Shown: in pieces, positions 7,826 to 15,676 of the stretch
Position numbering within the stretch: position 1 is the first letter of the stretch
How the letters are laid out: each line of letters begins with the position of its first letter
From: JARIHD01 sp964610985
GTDB lineage: Bacteria; Patescibacteriota; Saccharimonadia; Saccharimonadales; UBA4665
Direction of reading: 5' to 3'
Length of the DNA stretch: 46,578 nucleotides
NCBI GenBank assembly: GCA_964610985.1
Contig: CAZSZJ010000010.1
Location: 1 to 46,578 of the forward strand
Notes under the pieces: model-generated
Told to the model about the DNA's origin: nothing
Database searches by the model: none
Seen by the model: the letters and a program-made list of their open reading frames with translations, nothing else
Program-made: the position numbers and the translations under genes

Positions 7826-9331
7826 CTACTTTATCTTGGGCAGGTGCGACACAACGTGCATGACCGGCACGCACACATTTCGTCCGCGCCAATCTACGGT
7901 GGAAAACTCATACCGCCACATCGAATAATGCACCAGTCCAAGGTCGGTCAGTACCGCAATCGGATGCCCAATCAGGCCGAACCAACCATTATTAACATGC
8001 GTACTGAGCACCGAATATTGATATGTTAGCTTCAGCAGCACGCTTGCGGTCGCTGCCAGAATATGTGCTAGCGCGCCAATTGACACCCAAAAACCGGCGA
8101 CCACCAGAACAAACGGCAGCAACAAAAACGCCAACTCAAATAAGGTGAGCAGCGCTACTTGCTCTGGACGGCGGTGCAATTGAGGATAGCGCATACGCAC
8201 GGCCGTATCGCGTTGGTCTTCGACGCGTTTCACGCTTTGCACGCCCAAGCCGCCGTTGGCCCGCAAAAAACTATATCCGTCACCCGCCAAAAGATTGCGC
8301 GCAAAATGAGCCTCAGGCACAATCGCCCGAGCGACAGCAGCAAAACCACCGCTGTGCGTCAAAGCCGAACGACTTAGTACCCAGCACGAACTAATCACCG
8401 GCGGCCGCGCAAACAGACGCCGCGGCGGAACTAATTCCCACCAATAACGCATCGCCTGAATGGACGAAAGACGACTATATGCATCCGCGTGCCGATCAGG
8501 AAGTACGCACAACATATCTTTGCGTCGAGCCAGCATCACCGTAATCATCTTGCGAATTGCGTCGGATTCGAATCGCACGTCTGCACCGCAAAACAGCATA
8601 TACTGGCCGCTCGCCTCTTTCACCAAGCGGTCGTAAGCTTGATTTTTGGGCAGCCATGTATCGGACGGCTCCTGACCCTGCACAAACCGAACGCCCGCTT
8701 GGGCGAAATCTTTAATAATCTGCGGCGTGCGGCGTAGCTGGGAACAATCATCCAGCACCACAATCTCCAGCTTGGGGTAGTCATTCGCCACCAATGTTTG
8801 CAGGCATTCCTGCAAGTCTTCGGTTTCGTTTCGGGCGGGAATCAATACACTCACCGTCGGCAAATCGCCGTCACTATAATGCTTGTCCATCTGGGGCCAA
8901 CGACTTTTGCGCAGATTGCGCTGCACCGAAAGCAGCAAGATCAACGCCAATACCGTTTGCAGTCCGGCAGCCGCCGCCCAGGCCATATGCCCCGTGCTAG
9001 CCCAGTTGTGCCAAGCCCACCAGCCCGCAAAAACTGTGGCTTGCATTCCCAAAAGGCTCATGCCCGTACGAAGAGTCGCCCGGCGCAGGTACCGCTCGTG
9101 CATTCGCTCCTGAACCACACGCAGCAGATTCACTAGCCGGTAGAGCGACAATAGAGCAATCATTCCCGTAAAAACATTCGGCTGAAAGGCAAAAAACGCC
9201 CCCGCGGCGATGCCCCCCAGCACCAGCGCCAGCATCGCCGCCCCACGGCGTAGCGGCGGCCAAGCACTCACCACATATACCAAAAACTCCAGCGCCACTG
9301 CGCACCCAAACAAGATAAGCATTATCGTCAT
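7826..9331 (-). CDS. Membrane-anchored family 2 glycosyltransferase
   Basis: This 501-aa protein has several N-terminal hydrophobic helices (about residues 1-130), a GT-A domain starting TVSVLIPARNETEDLQECLQ and containing LEIVVLDDCS and a GADVRF motif that supplies the acidic metal-binding site, then three or four C-terminal hydrophobic segments. The layout resembles processive or polyprenol-dependent GT2 enzymes of envelope glycan synthesis; acceptor unknown. I chose ATG 9331 (14 codons inside the longest frame) because a minus-strand TATCAT (9339-9344) lies seven bases upstream. Confidence 0.85.
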   Translation of the reverse strand: MTIMLILFGCAVALEFLVYVVSAWPPLRRGAAMLALVLGGIAAGAFFAFQPNVFTGMIALLSLYRLVNLLRVVQERMHERYLRRATLRTGMSLLGMQATVFAGWWAWHNWASTGHMAWAAAAGLQTVLALILLLSVQRNLRKSRWPQMDKHYSDGDLPTVSVLIPARNETEDLQECLQTLVANDYPKLEIVVLDDCSQLRRTPQIIKDFAQAGVRFVQGQEPSDTWLPKNQAYDRLVKEASGQYMLFCGADVRFESDAIRKMITVMLARRKDMLCVLPDRHADAYSRLSSIQAMRYWWELVPPRRLFARPPVISSCWVLSRSALTHSGGFAAVARAIVPEAHFARNLLAGDGYSFLRANGGLGVQSVKRVEDQRDTAVRMRYPQLHRRPEQVALLTLFELAFLLLPFVLVVAGFWVSIGALAHILAATASVLLKLTYQYSVLSTHVNNGWFGLIGHPIAVLTDLGLVHYSMWRYEFSTVDWRGRNVCVPVMHVVSHLPKIK

Positions 9332-9377
9332 ATCATTTATGATACAGGAGGCAGGCCTTTTCCGAAACGCCAACGTC

Positions 9378-9406
9378 TTGACAGAGTCATTAGGCTATTG
9401 TATCTT
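9378..9406 (+). promoter_or_regulatory. Promoter of the 9415 gene
   Basis: Perfect -35 TTGACA (9378-9383), 17-bp spacer and -10 TATCTT (9401-9406) end eight bases before ATG 9415. It is back-to-back with the glycosyltransferase promoter, so the 80-bp intergenic region is divergent. Confidence 0.65.
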
Positions 9407-9414
9407 ATGACCTT

Positions 9415-9918
9415 ATGAATCACACCAGATACGCAAACCACCTCGGTGGCCCAACATCCGCAGCGAGCGTCGTCGAGCAGTCTGCCCATCTCAACGCCCG
9501 GGGGCACGCCCTCACTGAGTTCATCGATCCGGACCCCACCGGCCCAATTGCCGTGCCACAGATCGGCGAACAACCCCGCCTCCGAGAAATAGCAGCCGGC
9601 ATAGCAAATCGCACGGGTAACATCCTCAGTGGGATGGGCCTTGCCGGTCTAGGGTGGCTCAGCCTAAAGGCTATTTCGCATGCCAGTAAAGCCGAAACAC
9701 TTCGGGAGATAGACGGCATGGTCAAAACTGATGACCAAACATGGAACTCATATATCCACCTTATTAATGAGCATACCGCTGTCATGAATGAAAATTTACG
9801 CCTTTTGCCTTACCCCACTACTATTTTACTACTAGGCGCGGCCAGCTTTGCCGTCTCTATATTCCTAAGACCGGATAAGCCAAAACTCCCGACGCATACA
9901 TCCGCCCCCAAGCCCTAA
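9415..9918 (+). CDS. Small membrane protein, two predicted TM segments
   Basis: I do not recognise this 167-aa protein. It has a Pro-rich polar N-terminus, a Gly-rich hydrophobic segment at about 70-88 (LSGMGLAGLGWLSLKAIS), a polar helical stretch of about 45 residues and a second hydrophobic segment at about 133-151, then a short Pro/Lys-rich tail. The simplest topology is a helical hairpin with the intervening helix on one side of the membrane. It is paralogous to the frameshifted gene directly downstream, 40 bp away. Confidence 0.65.
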   Translation: MNHTRYANHLGGPTSAASVVEQSAHLNARGHALTEFIDPDPTGPIAVPQIGEQPRLREIAAGIANRTGNILSGMGLAGLGWLSLKAISHASKAETLREIDGMVKTDDQTWNSYIHLINEHTAVMNENLRLLPYPTTILLLGAASFAVSIFLRPDKPKLPTHTSAPKP

Positions 9919-9921
9919 GCC

Positions 9922-9950
9922 TTGATTTCTGCGGTCACTCTCTGTACGAT
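9922..9950 (+). promoter_or_regulatory. Promoter of the 9959 gene
   Basis: TTGATT (9922-9927), 17-bp spacer and TACGAT (9945-9950) end eight bases before ATG 9959. It mirrors the promoter of the upstream paralogue, so each copy carries its own leaderless-type promoter. Confidence 0.6.
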
Positions 9951-9958
9951 AGTGCCTT

Positions 9959-10452
9959 ATGACCAAACCCGAACAGCTCGTCAACGCGCCCACCGCCTAC
10001 CACTCCGTAACTAACCTAGCCGACCTCCAGCCGCCCACGAAGCACTTGGAGCCTAGGATTATTACTGATACACCCGGGACCATTGAGGTTGATCAAGAGC
10101 AGCCCACACTTCGTGACCGCATTCGGCGGGCCGGCAGGGGTATGCTGCAAGGGGCCGGCATTGCCGTGACAATGGGCGGCGTTCTGGCGACCGTCTGGTT
10201 TGGCTACAAGCCATGGCGCACGACACGGCTGCCACGGCCCTTCTGGAAACGCAAGATAATATCAAACGAGAGTCTTTTGATTCTTATATGCAGGATTACC
10301 AGACCCAACTGGATCTTGCCGAGAAAAATCGCGAACTTATATTTTGGCCAGCACTAGCAAGCTGTCTTGGCGGCCTCATGATCATCGGTTCCAAAGTTGG
10401 CAGGGAAAAGGCCGATCCGGCACCACAAACCCCAAGGAACAAACGATCATGA
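9959..10452 (+). pseudogene. Frameshifted paralogue of the 9415 membrane protein
   Basis: The frame starting at 9959 encodes a Pro-rich N-terminus and a first hydrophobic segment ending WFGYK, then goes out of register. The -1 frame from 10213 to 10452 encodes MAHDTAATALLETQ, a polar helix and a second hydrophobic segment. Joined at 10210/10211 by one extra G (AAG GCC ATG GCG), they read WFGYKAMAHD and align with LSLKAISHAS of the upstream paralogue, giving about 164 aa against 167. A one-base deletion, a sequencing error or programmed -1 frameshifting could explain this. Unrepaired, the first frame stops at 10357 (132 aa). Confidence 0.75.
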
Positions 10453-10538
10453 GCGACTCCGCAAAACCCCCGAAGAGTTTGAGTCCCGCACGGAAAATGA
10501 ATTTGGTATCCTCTGATATTTCAAACGTGCTCTGTTGA
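10449..10538 (+). CDS. Possible 29-aa peptide coupled by ATGA overlap
   Basis: ATG 10449 overlaps the TGA stop (10450-10452) of the frameshifted gene and opens a 29-codon frame beginning MSDSAKPPKSLSPARK, ending TGA at 10536-10538. It is hydrophilic and basic. Only the ATGA overlap argues for translation; it may be a chance frame or a decayed remnant. Confidence 0.25.
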   Translation: MSDSAKPPKSLSPARKMNLVSSDISNVLC

Positions 10539-10563
10539 CATAGTCATAACGGTAATGCATACT
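10535..10563 (+). promoter_or_regulatory. Promoter of the 10592 gene
   Basis: Perfect -35 TTGACA (10535-10540), 17-bp spacer and -10 CATACT (10558-10563). Transcription would start near 10570, giving a leader of about 22 nt to ATG 10592 without an obvious Shine-Dalgarno sequence. Confidence 0.55.
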
Positions 10564-10591
10564 TACGCGGTATTTAAACGAGTACCTCTTT

Positions 10592-10828
10592 ATGGCAGAA
10601 TTTATACCATGCCTGGCTTCTATTGATTTGGCTCCGGTTCGGAGCTATCAATGCGCGGCATGTCATATGGCTAACGGCTGTGGCGGCCCTCAAGATTGCG
10701 TTTACACCTGGCCTGACAAAAACTATCAACCCCTACAGGATGGTACACCCGAACAGCGTACCGATAGGCCCGTTCCTATTATCAGTCTGCCCGACGTACA
10801 AATCGATTTGACCTTTTTCACTCAGTGA
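10592..10828 (+). CDS. Small Cys-rich protein (78 aa)
   Basis: I do not recognise this protein. Its central part is rich in Cys and His: YQCAACHMANGCGG, then D-C-V-Y-T-W, with Cys at about 21, 24, 30 and 36 and His25. The spacing could form a small zinc or other metal site, though it is not a standard zinc ribbon. Its stop overlaps the secE promoter, and a strong terminator follows at 10847. The Cys content resembles that of the unrelated 109-aa protein after nusG. Confidence 0.55.
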   Translation: MAEFIPCLASIDLAPVRSYQCAACHMANGCGGPQDCVYTWPDKNYQPLQDGTPEQRTDRPVPIISLPDVQIDLTFFTQ

Positions 10829-10834
10829 TATACT
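10807..10834 (+). promoter_or_regulatory. Candidate secE-nusG promoter
   Basis: TTTGAC (10807-10812) and TATACT (10829-10834) are 16 bp apart. The -10 immediately follows the stop of the small Cys-rich gene. A transcript starting near 10841 would run at once into the hairpin at 10847-10871, so that hairpin may act as an attenuator for secE-nusG. Confidence 0.5.
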
Positions 10835-10846
10835 CTTGACTTGTTG

Positions 10847-10871
10847 AAGCCTACCGTAATGTAGGCTTTTT
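10847..10871 (+). terminator. Terminator or attenuator before secE
   Basis: AAGCCTAC (10847-10854) pairs perfectly with GTAGGCTT (10861-10868) around a 6-nt loop and is followed by a T-run to 10871. It lies between the presumed secE promoter and the secE start. It either ends the upstream transcript or conditionally terminates secE-nusG. Confidence 0.75.
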
Positions 10872-10891
10872 GCATTTATAGAGGAGTAGAA

Positions 10892-11278
10892 GTGGCAGAA
10901 GAATCGACCAACCCAAAGCGCCGGCTCGTCAAAAAAGCCGAGACTGTCCGTGAAAAAGCCGAAAAGGCTACGGAAAGCAGCAAACAACCGCGCAGATTGC
11001 ATGCGACCCGCAAAAAAGCAGGCGCCCCATTCCGCGCAATTGGCCGTGGAGCCAAAAAAGCAGGCAAGGTAAAACCTCTGCGTATTCTTGGCTTTATCAT
11101 TGTGCCGCCATACTTCCGCAACAGCTGGAAAGAGCTACGCCAGGTGACTTGGCCGACATTCCGCATGTCACTGCGTCTCACCGGAGCAGTTCTTATCTTT
11201 GCAGTTATCTTCGGAATCATCGTATTCTTTATCGACATGGGTCTAGAAAAAATATTTAAGCAGGTAATATTAAAATAA
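10892..11278 (+). CDS. secE: SecE, preprotein translocase subunit
   Basis: SecE is the small essential clamp of the SecYEG channel. This 128-aa copy carries the family core NSWKELRQVTWPTFRMSL (about 74-92) followed by one transmembrane helix (about 93-116). The first 70 residues form a Lys/Arg/Ala-rich cytoplasmic extension longer than in single-TM SecE of Firmicutes. It begins with GTG 10892, six bases after GAGGAG (10881-10886). It overlaps nusG by one base (TAATG), the conserved secE-nusG pair. Confidence 0.93.
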   Translation: MAEESTNPKRRLVKKAETVREKAEKATESSKQPRRLHATRKKAGAPFRAIGRGAKKAGKVKPLRILGFIIVPPYFRNSWKELRQVTWPTFRMSLRLTGAVLIFAVIFGIIVFFIDMGLEKIFKQVILK

Positions 11279-11820
11279 TGAGCAAACGATACGACGCCAC
11301 CAAACAATGGTACGCCATTCACACCTATAGCGGCTACGAAGAAAAAGTCGCCGAATCTATCCGTCAGCGCGCGGACAGTCTGGACATGGCCGATAAAATC
11401 TTCCAAGTCCTGGTTCCTAAAGAAAAAATGATCGAGATCAAAAACGGTAAACGCCGCGTGGTCGAAAAGCGCATTTTCCAAGGCTACGTCCTTGTGCAGA
11501 TGAAGATGTCCGAAGACGCTTGGTACATCGTCCGTAACACGCCAAGCGTGACCGGATTCGTCGGTTCCGGCTCGGAACCAACCCCCATTAGCACCGAAGA
11601 GATCGAAAAGATCCAAAAGCGCATGGGCCTCGAACAGCCAAAACACAAGATCGACTACCGACTGGGCGAAGTCGTCAACATCACCGACGGTCCATTCAAG
11701 GGCTTCGACGGCACGATCAACGAAATCGACTCCCAAAAGGGCAAGCTCAAAGTTTTGGTCAACATGTTTGGCCGTGACACGCCTGTCGAACTCGACAGCC
11801 TGCAAGTCAAGCGCGTATAG
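11278..11820 (+). CDS. nusG: NusG, transcription elongation/antitermination factor
   Basis: The 180-aa protein is full length. The NGN domain (about 8-115) includes QWYAIHTYSGYEEKV and RIFQGYVLVQM; the KOW domain (about 127-178) includes GEVVNITDGPFKGFDG and ends VELDSLQVKRV. NusG binds RNA polymerase and links it to Rho or to ribosomal protein S10. Its start overlaps the secE stop, so the pair is translationally coupled. Two bases after its stop an unrelated 109-aa gene begins, where many bacteria have rplK. Confidence 0.96.
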   Translation: MSKRYDATKQWYAIHTYSGYEEKVAESIRQRADSLDMADKIFQVLVPKEKMIEIKNGKRRVVEKRIFQGYVLVQMKMSEDAWYIVRNTPSVTGFVGSGSEPTPISTEEIEKIQKRMGLEQPKHKIDYRLGEVVNITDGPFKGFDGTINEIDSQKGKLKVLVNMFGRDTPVELDSLQVKRV

Positions 11821-11822
11821 TC

Positions 11823-12152
11823 ATGCCTCCTCGTTTTCGTACACCGGATCACCTGAAAGACCCTTCGCTTTGCCCGCAATTTAGAGACGACATTCTTACT
11901 AGAGTAAACTACGATTTTGGCAGCCCGGAAAATGTTCCAACCGAACCAGTCGCATGTCCTGTCCTGAAGGGTTCTGTCGCCTGCGGTAAACTCATCCAAT
12001 TTACAGCCATCCAGGCGGAAGGTATGTGCCATATCGCCAATGCCCAGGCCGTCATCGAAGATTCAAGCGAAAAAGGGGAAGGCTGCTTCAGGCAAAACGA
12101 CCGCGCAAAACAAGACTATTTCCCTGGAGTATTTAAAACATATTTCGGCTAG
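11823..12152 (+). CDS. Unrecognised Cys-containing protein (109 aa)
   Basis: I do not recognise this protein. It has five cysteines (about residues 17, 45, 54, 69 and 88), no signal peptide and no membrane segment. It starts two bases after the nusG stop without its own promoter or Shine-Dalgarno sequence, so it is likely cotranscribed with secE-nusG. Its position replaces rplK in the ancestral order. Bases 12153-12252 hold a GTCAAAG/CTTTGAC inverted repeat with a 30-nt loop but no clear terminator. Confidence 0.55.
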   Translation: MPPRFRTPDHLKDPSLCPQFRDDILTRVNYDFGSPENVPTEPVACPVLKGSVACGKLIQFTAIQAEGMCHIANAQAVIEDSSEKGEGCFRQNDRAKQDYFPGVFKTYFG

Positions 12153-12252
12153 TCAAAGGCGATCATCGCCGACGCGCGGGCCTGCGGATCTTTGACACTA
12201 TTCGCCAGTTCCGGACTTTTTAGAGCAATGCTTTAAATGTAAAAATATTCGC

Positions 12253-12281
12253 TTGATTTGGGAAAAGGCATACGGTAGGAT
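12253..12281 (+). promoter_or_regulatory. Promoter of the 12290 gene
   Basis: TTGATT (12253-12258), 17-bp spacer and TAGGAT (12276-12281) end eight bases before ATG 12290. No Shine-Dalgarno sequence lies between, so the transcript is probably leaderless. Confidence 0.6.
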
Positions 12282-12289
12282 GGCGCGGT

Positions 12290-13504
12290 ATGCCTACCCA
12301 CTCCTCTCTAGAAACAGTAAACAGTCCCTTTTTAGACGCCGGCGAGCAAGTCAGGCAAAACTATGCCCCCGCAACGCGGTTTTCTAGGCTCGCAGCCGGA
12401 GTTGTTCTGGCTTGGGGTATTGTTCAGCCGCCATCCTTTGAAATTCCGCCGGGGATAATAGAGTGCCCAGAAGTAAGCCAAGAAGTCGTGCGCGATACCG
12501 AAGAATGGCTAGCAAAACCGCTCCGGTACGATGTAGAGCACCTTATGAAAGAAGAGGCGGCGGCCCGCGCCATAACCCTTCCCATATATCGTCCTGAGAT
12601 GACACCAGAGGACAGTAAAGTCTGGCACGACGTCAACAAGGTAAGTATACGCAAATACAAACAGGCGCTCGCAAAAGCCAACAATCTAACCATCTTCGAG
12701 CCGGAGGACACTTACGCCAAATTGTTTCCAGGCGAGCCAAGAAAGTTGACCGGAGAAGAAGAATTTGCCTTTACGCGTGAATTTATCTCTCAGTATGGCG
12801 TAACGCTCGAATCGACCGATGCAGACCTGACAACTGCAAGTGCTTCCGCCCTCATGTCGCACATCAGAGATGCCTTTGCGCAGGTACCGCGCGAATTTAT
12901 CGAGTATGCAAAGGTCAACAGGATGGCCTTTGACCGAGGTGGTCGCTTTGGGGCGGCCCATATCCTTATGGGCGTAATCACATTCGACATCACTAGTAAA
13001 GCCCATCAAACTACCCGGGACGTCATGCACGAATTCTTTCATCTCTGGGACAGGCAGAGTTGCGGGCTTCTATTTGCGCAGGATAATGACCCCGGATTTT
13101 CTGCCATACGGGGCGGGCGCGATCGGACACAGGGATTAAGCGAAGACAATTATTATCTGTATATCCAGTCACTAGAAGCAGGACTCGAGACGGCCCTCAA
13201 AGCCAACGACCTCAAAGAAGCCTGCAATATTCACGACGAACTCACTAGGCTGGGGGCGCAGACGCTCACGCCAACCGAATACAGCAGGATCTCGGACGAT
13301 GATTCTGAAGAAAAAGCAGATTTAAGCAGAGCGTTCATCGATCATCAGCTGCATCACCGCTACCTCAAGCCTTATTCTCCAGTCATCAAACAGGAGTACA
13401 CCTACCTCTACGCTCGTCTGCGTAAAGAAGACCCGGCAGTAGCTAACTATTTTTTGGGCATGACAGCTGTTGTTCGCGAGCGAGCTGACGCTCCAGTCTG
13501 TTAA
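12290..13504 (+). CDS. Putative HExxH zinc metallopeptidase
   Basis: The 404-aa protein carries a gluzincin-type motif VMHEFFHLWD (His247, Glu248, His251). A downstream DDDSEEKADLSRAF segment (about 336-349) could supply the third, acidic ligand about 90 residues later, as in gluzincins. A hydrophobic stretch at about 31-48 could be a membrane anchor or late signal peptide, preceded by a polar N-terminus. Substrate and family are unknown; overall sequence is unlike M48, M3 or thermolysin enzymes I can recall. It converges on the 13524 minus-strand gene. Confidence 0.6.
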   Translation: MPTHSSLETVNSPFLDAGEQVRQNYAPATRFSRLAAGVVLAWGIVQPPSFEIPPGIIECPEVSQEVVRDTEEWLAKPLRYDVEHLMKEEAAARAITLPIYRPEMTPEDSKVWHDVNKVSIRKYKQALAKANNLTIFEPEDTYAKLFPGEPRKLTGEEEFAFTREFISQYGVTLESTDADLTTASASALMSHIRDAFAQVPREFIEYAKVNRMAFDRGGRFGAAHILMGVITFDITSKAHQTTRDVMHEFFHLWDRQSCGLLFAQDNDPGFSAIRGGRDRTQGLSEDNYYLYIQSLEAGLETALKANDLKEACNIHDELTRLGAQTLTPTEYSRISDDDSEEKADLSRAFIDHQLHHRYLKPYSPVIKQEYTYLYARLRKEDPAVANYFLGMTAVVRERADAPVC

Positions 13505-13523
13505 AAAAATAGCCCTCGCGGGT

Positions 13524-15008
13524 CTACCCCTTTTCTGTCATAACCTGGCAAAAAAGAAAATGATAAGCGTCGGCTTTATCCAAGGCCGTAGCATTGGAGA
13601 CTTCGATCAGAGGAGTTAGCTGCAAAACCTTAGCCAGTCCGATCAATGCAGCAGAGCGGCTGTCATCATGCTGAATAGAGTGGGCCAATTCAACACTTTT
13701 CAGGCGCAGGGCAATCTGTTTAAGGTAAGGCGGTGGAAGAAGATTCCGGTCAAAAAAAGGCCGAGCCAATTGTTCGTCTTGCAAATTGGCAATTACGACC
13801 GCCAGGCAAGTTCTATCAAAATCATCCATGTCCAGGTTAATATTCCGGACAAGGTCCTCTACAAGTGCTTGCTTTAGTTCTTGACGCTGGTACAGACCGG
13901 CAATTTCGCTTAAAGTCTCCAGACGCATATTAGGATTAACCATATATTTTGTTAAATCAATATTATCTGTTTCGACCGCTATACGTTTAAGTGCCCAGTC
14001 ACGGCCATCGGAAGAGGGCAGTTCGAGGAGCGCTTGCGTATCCTTATCCTTTACCGCCCTACTGATGGCGGCGGCATGCCAGGTGACATCTCTTTGGCGG
14101 GCAAACTTTTCATTATCGGGTATGAGCATGCTCAAAGCGGGGTCGCCGACTTTGATTACGAAGGTCGCCAATGACTTCACAACCAGTTCCGTATCTATTT
14201 CATTTTCGCATGTCATCATCTCTGTGACATATTGGCCTTTACTCCATTCCAGACCCTCAGCGTCACCTAGCTCTTGAGCGGCAAGACCGTAGTCCCGTAA
14301 GGCGGTCAGCCGTATCCCTCTATTCTCGATTTGCACAATAAAACTTGGTCCGCGTTTTGCAGCAAAATCAACAAGTTCACTCAGAAATCGTCTGTCGTCT
14401 ACTGGAGCAGCCCGCAGCGCCTCCCAGGCTTCAGCCTCTAGGGCAAGCAGACTGGCCGGATCGATATCAAACCCTTCTGTATTGCGTCGGTCCAAGCGGT
14501 GGACTATATGCGCCAGGGTAAGGGCACGCTGCAGAGGATCACTAATTTCCCGGGCAAGCGTAGTATTTAGGTCGCGCCAGGCAAGTTTTTTCTTGTATAA
14601 ATCCCAACTTTCGACATCGTCGGGCACCAAACTGGCGTCATCACGTTTTATGGCGAGGTTAACGAGCATTTGGTTTCTTTTTGGTTGGTTTAACTGCGCG
14701 ATCGTAGCTTCATCGAGCGTTGCTCCGGCCACTAAATAAAGTAAGTTTTGTCCGAAGTAGGCGATTTTTTCGAGATCGAGTCTTTCGGGAGGAATACTTT
14801 CAGCTTCTCGGAGTGCCAGCATGGCAGCCCTCATACATTCGTCTGCCACTTCAGGATAAGGTCCTTCTACATCGGGAACAAACAATGCATAGGCTGCGGC
14901 ACGATCGTGCGGCGACTCAATTTCAGCGGCATAACTCGTAAAACCCGCATGGAGCATGGCCGGGTCAAGAGATGAGTTCGGTGTTGGCCCCTGCGGCAGT
15001 TCAGGCAT
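13524..15008 (-). CDS. Unrecognised alpha-helical repeat-like protein
   Basis: I do not recognise this 494-aa protein. It is almost entirely built from amphipathic helices with Ala/Leu heptad-like spacing, suggesting an alpha-solenoid scaffold. No catalytic motif, signal peptide or membrane segment is visible. I place the start at 15008, not the longest-frame 15044, because TTGATT-17-TATAAA on the minus strand (15016-15044) covers the longer N-terminus and its -10 ends seven bases before this ATG. Confidence 0.65.
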   Translation of the reverse strand: MPELPQGPTPNSSLDPAMLHAGFTSYAAEIESPHDRAAAYALFVPDVEGPYPEVADECMRAAMLALREAESIPPERLDLEKIAYFGQNLLYLVAGATLDEATIAQLNQPKRNQMLVNLAIKRDDASLVPDDVESWDLYKKKLAWRDLNTTLAREISDPLQRALTLAHIVHRLDRRNTEGFDIDPASLLALEAEAWEALRAAPVDDRRFLSELVDFAAKRGPSFIVQIENRGIRLTALRDYGLAAQELGDAEGLEWSKGQYVTEMMTCENEIDTELVVKSLATFVIKVGDPALSMLIPDNEKFARQRDVTWHAAAISRAVKDKDTQALLELPSSDGRDWALKRIAVETDNIDLTKYMVNPNMRLETLSEIAGLYQRQELKQALVEDLVRNINLDMDDFDRTCLAVVIANLQDEQLARPFFDRNLLPPPYLKQIALRLKSVELAHSIQHDDSRSAALIGLAKVLQLTPLIEVSNATALDKADAYHFLFCQVMTEKG

Positions 15009-15015
15009 CGGGTTA

Positions 15016-15044
15016 TTTATACAATAGAATAGGAGCGCAATCAA
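15016..15044 (-). promoter_or_regulatory. Promoter of the 13524-15008 gene
   Basis: On the minus strand, TTGATT (15039-15044), 17-bp spacer and TATAAA (15016-15021) precede ATG 15008 by seven bases. It rules out the longest open frame as the translation start. Confidence 0.65.
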
Positions 15045-15062
15045 GGCTTATGGCCCGGAATG

Positions 15063-15091
15063 TAGACAAATAAACTTTGTTACGTTATAAT
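15063..15091 (+). promoter_or_regulatory. rplK promoter
   Basis: TAGACA (15063-15068), 17-bp spacer and consensus TATAAT (15086-15091). Transcription would start near 15098, giving a leader of about 70 nt. Confidence 0.75.
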
Positions 15092-15097
15092 TTGTTC

Positions 15098-15169
15098 GTT
15101 ACGCACTTCTATCAAGAAGTACAGAGCTGGGAGCGCTTCTACTTCCAGCGCAACAAGGAGATCAATACT
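15098..15169 (+). promoter_or_regulatory. rplK leader with two hairpins
   Basis: The leader contains ACTTCT/AGAAGT (about 15105-15119) and GCTGG/CCAGC (about 15126-15148), followed by Shine-Dalgarno AAGGAG (15155-15160), nine bases before ATG 15170. In E. coli the rplKA leader is the target of L1 autoregulation; whether this leader binds L1 cannot be seen from sequence. rplA lies in a different transcript here. Confidence 0.4.
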
Positions 15170-15598
15170 ATGGCAAAAGCCGTAAAAGCCAACCTAAAGA
15201 TGAAAATTCCTGCTGGCCGCGCATCTGCTGCGCCTCCGGTTGGTAGCACCTTGGGTCAGCATGGCGTGAACATGATGGATTTCATCAACCCGTTCAACGA
15301 CGCCACCAAAGACATGCAGGGTCAGACTGTGACCGTGCACATTACTATTTTTGAAGACCGCACTATGAGCTGGCGCGTCGTAAGCCTGCCGACTGACGAC
15401 CGTATTCGTGCCGCCCTCGGAATCAAAAAAGGCTCAGGCAAGCCAAACAGCGAAAAAATTGCACAGAAACTCAATCAGGAACAGCTGCAGAAAATTGCCG
15501 AAGAAAAGGCAATTGACATGAACGCGGACGACGTTGAAGCCATTAAAAAGATGGTCGCCGGAACCGCGCGCAGCATGGGCGTCGAAGTCGAAAGTTAG
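15170..15598 (+). CDS. rplK: Ribosomal protein uL11
   Basis: The 142-aa protein is full length: KMKIPAGRASAAPPVGSTLG at the N-terminus is the proline-rich L11 signature, and the C-terminal rRNA-binding domain ends in VAGTARSMGVEV. L11 sits at the base of the L7/L12 stalk and contacts elongation factors. ATG 15170 is chosen over the upstream in-frame ATG 15077 because it follows AAGGAG at normal spacing and begins at the conserved MAK. It is monocistronic here, with its own promoter and a terminator. Confidence 0.97.
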   Translation: MAKAVKANLKMKIPAGRASAAPPVGSTLGQHGVNMMDFINPFNDATKDMQGQTVTVHITIFEDRTMSWRVVSLPTDDRIRAALGIKKGSGKPNSEKIAQKLNQEQLQKIAEEKAIDMNADDVEAIKKMVAGTARSMGVEVES

Positions 15599-15629
15599 TC
15601 CCTAACAACTCAGACCAAACGAAAGACAA

Positions 15630-15659
15630 AGGAGGCCCATCCTACGGACCTCCTTTTTT
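15630..15659 (+). terminator. rplK terminator
   Basis: AGGAGGCCC (15630-15638) pairs with GGACCTCCT (15646-15654), with one C-A mismatch, and is followed by T residues to 15659. It separates rplK from the downstream genes. Confidence 0.8.
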
Positions 15660-15676
15660 AACCCCCGAGAATAATT

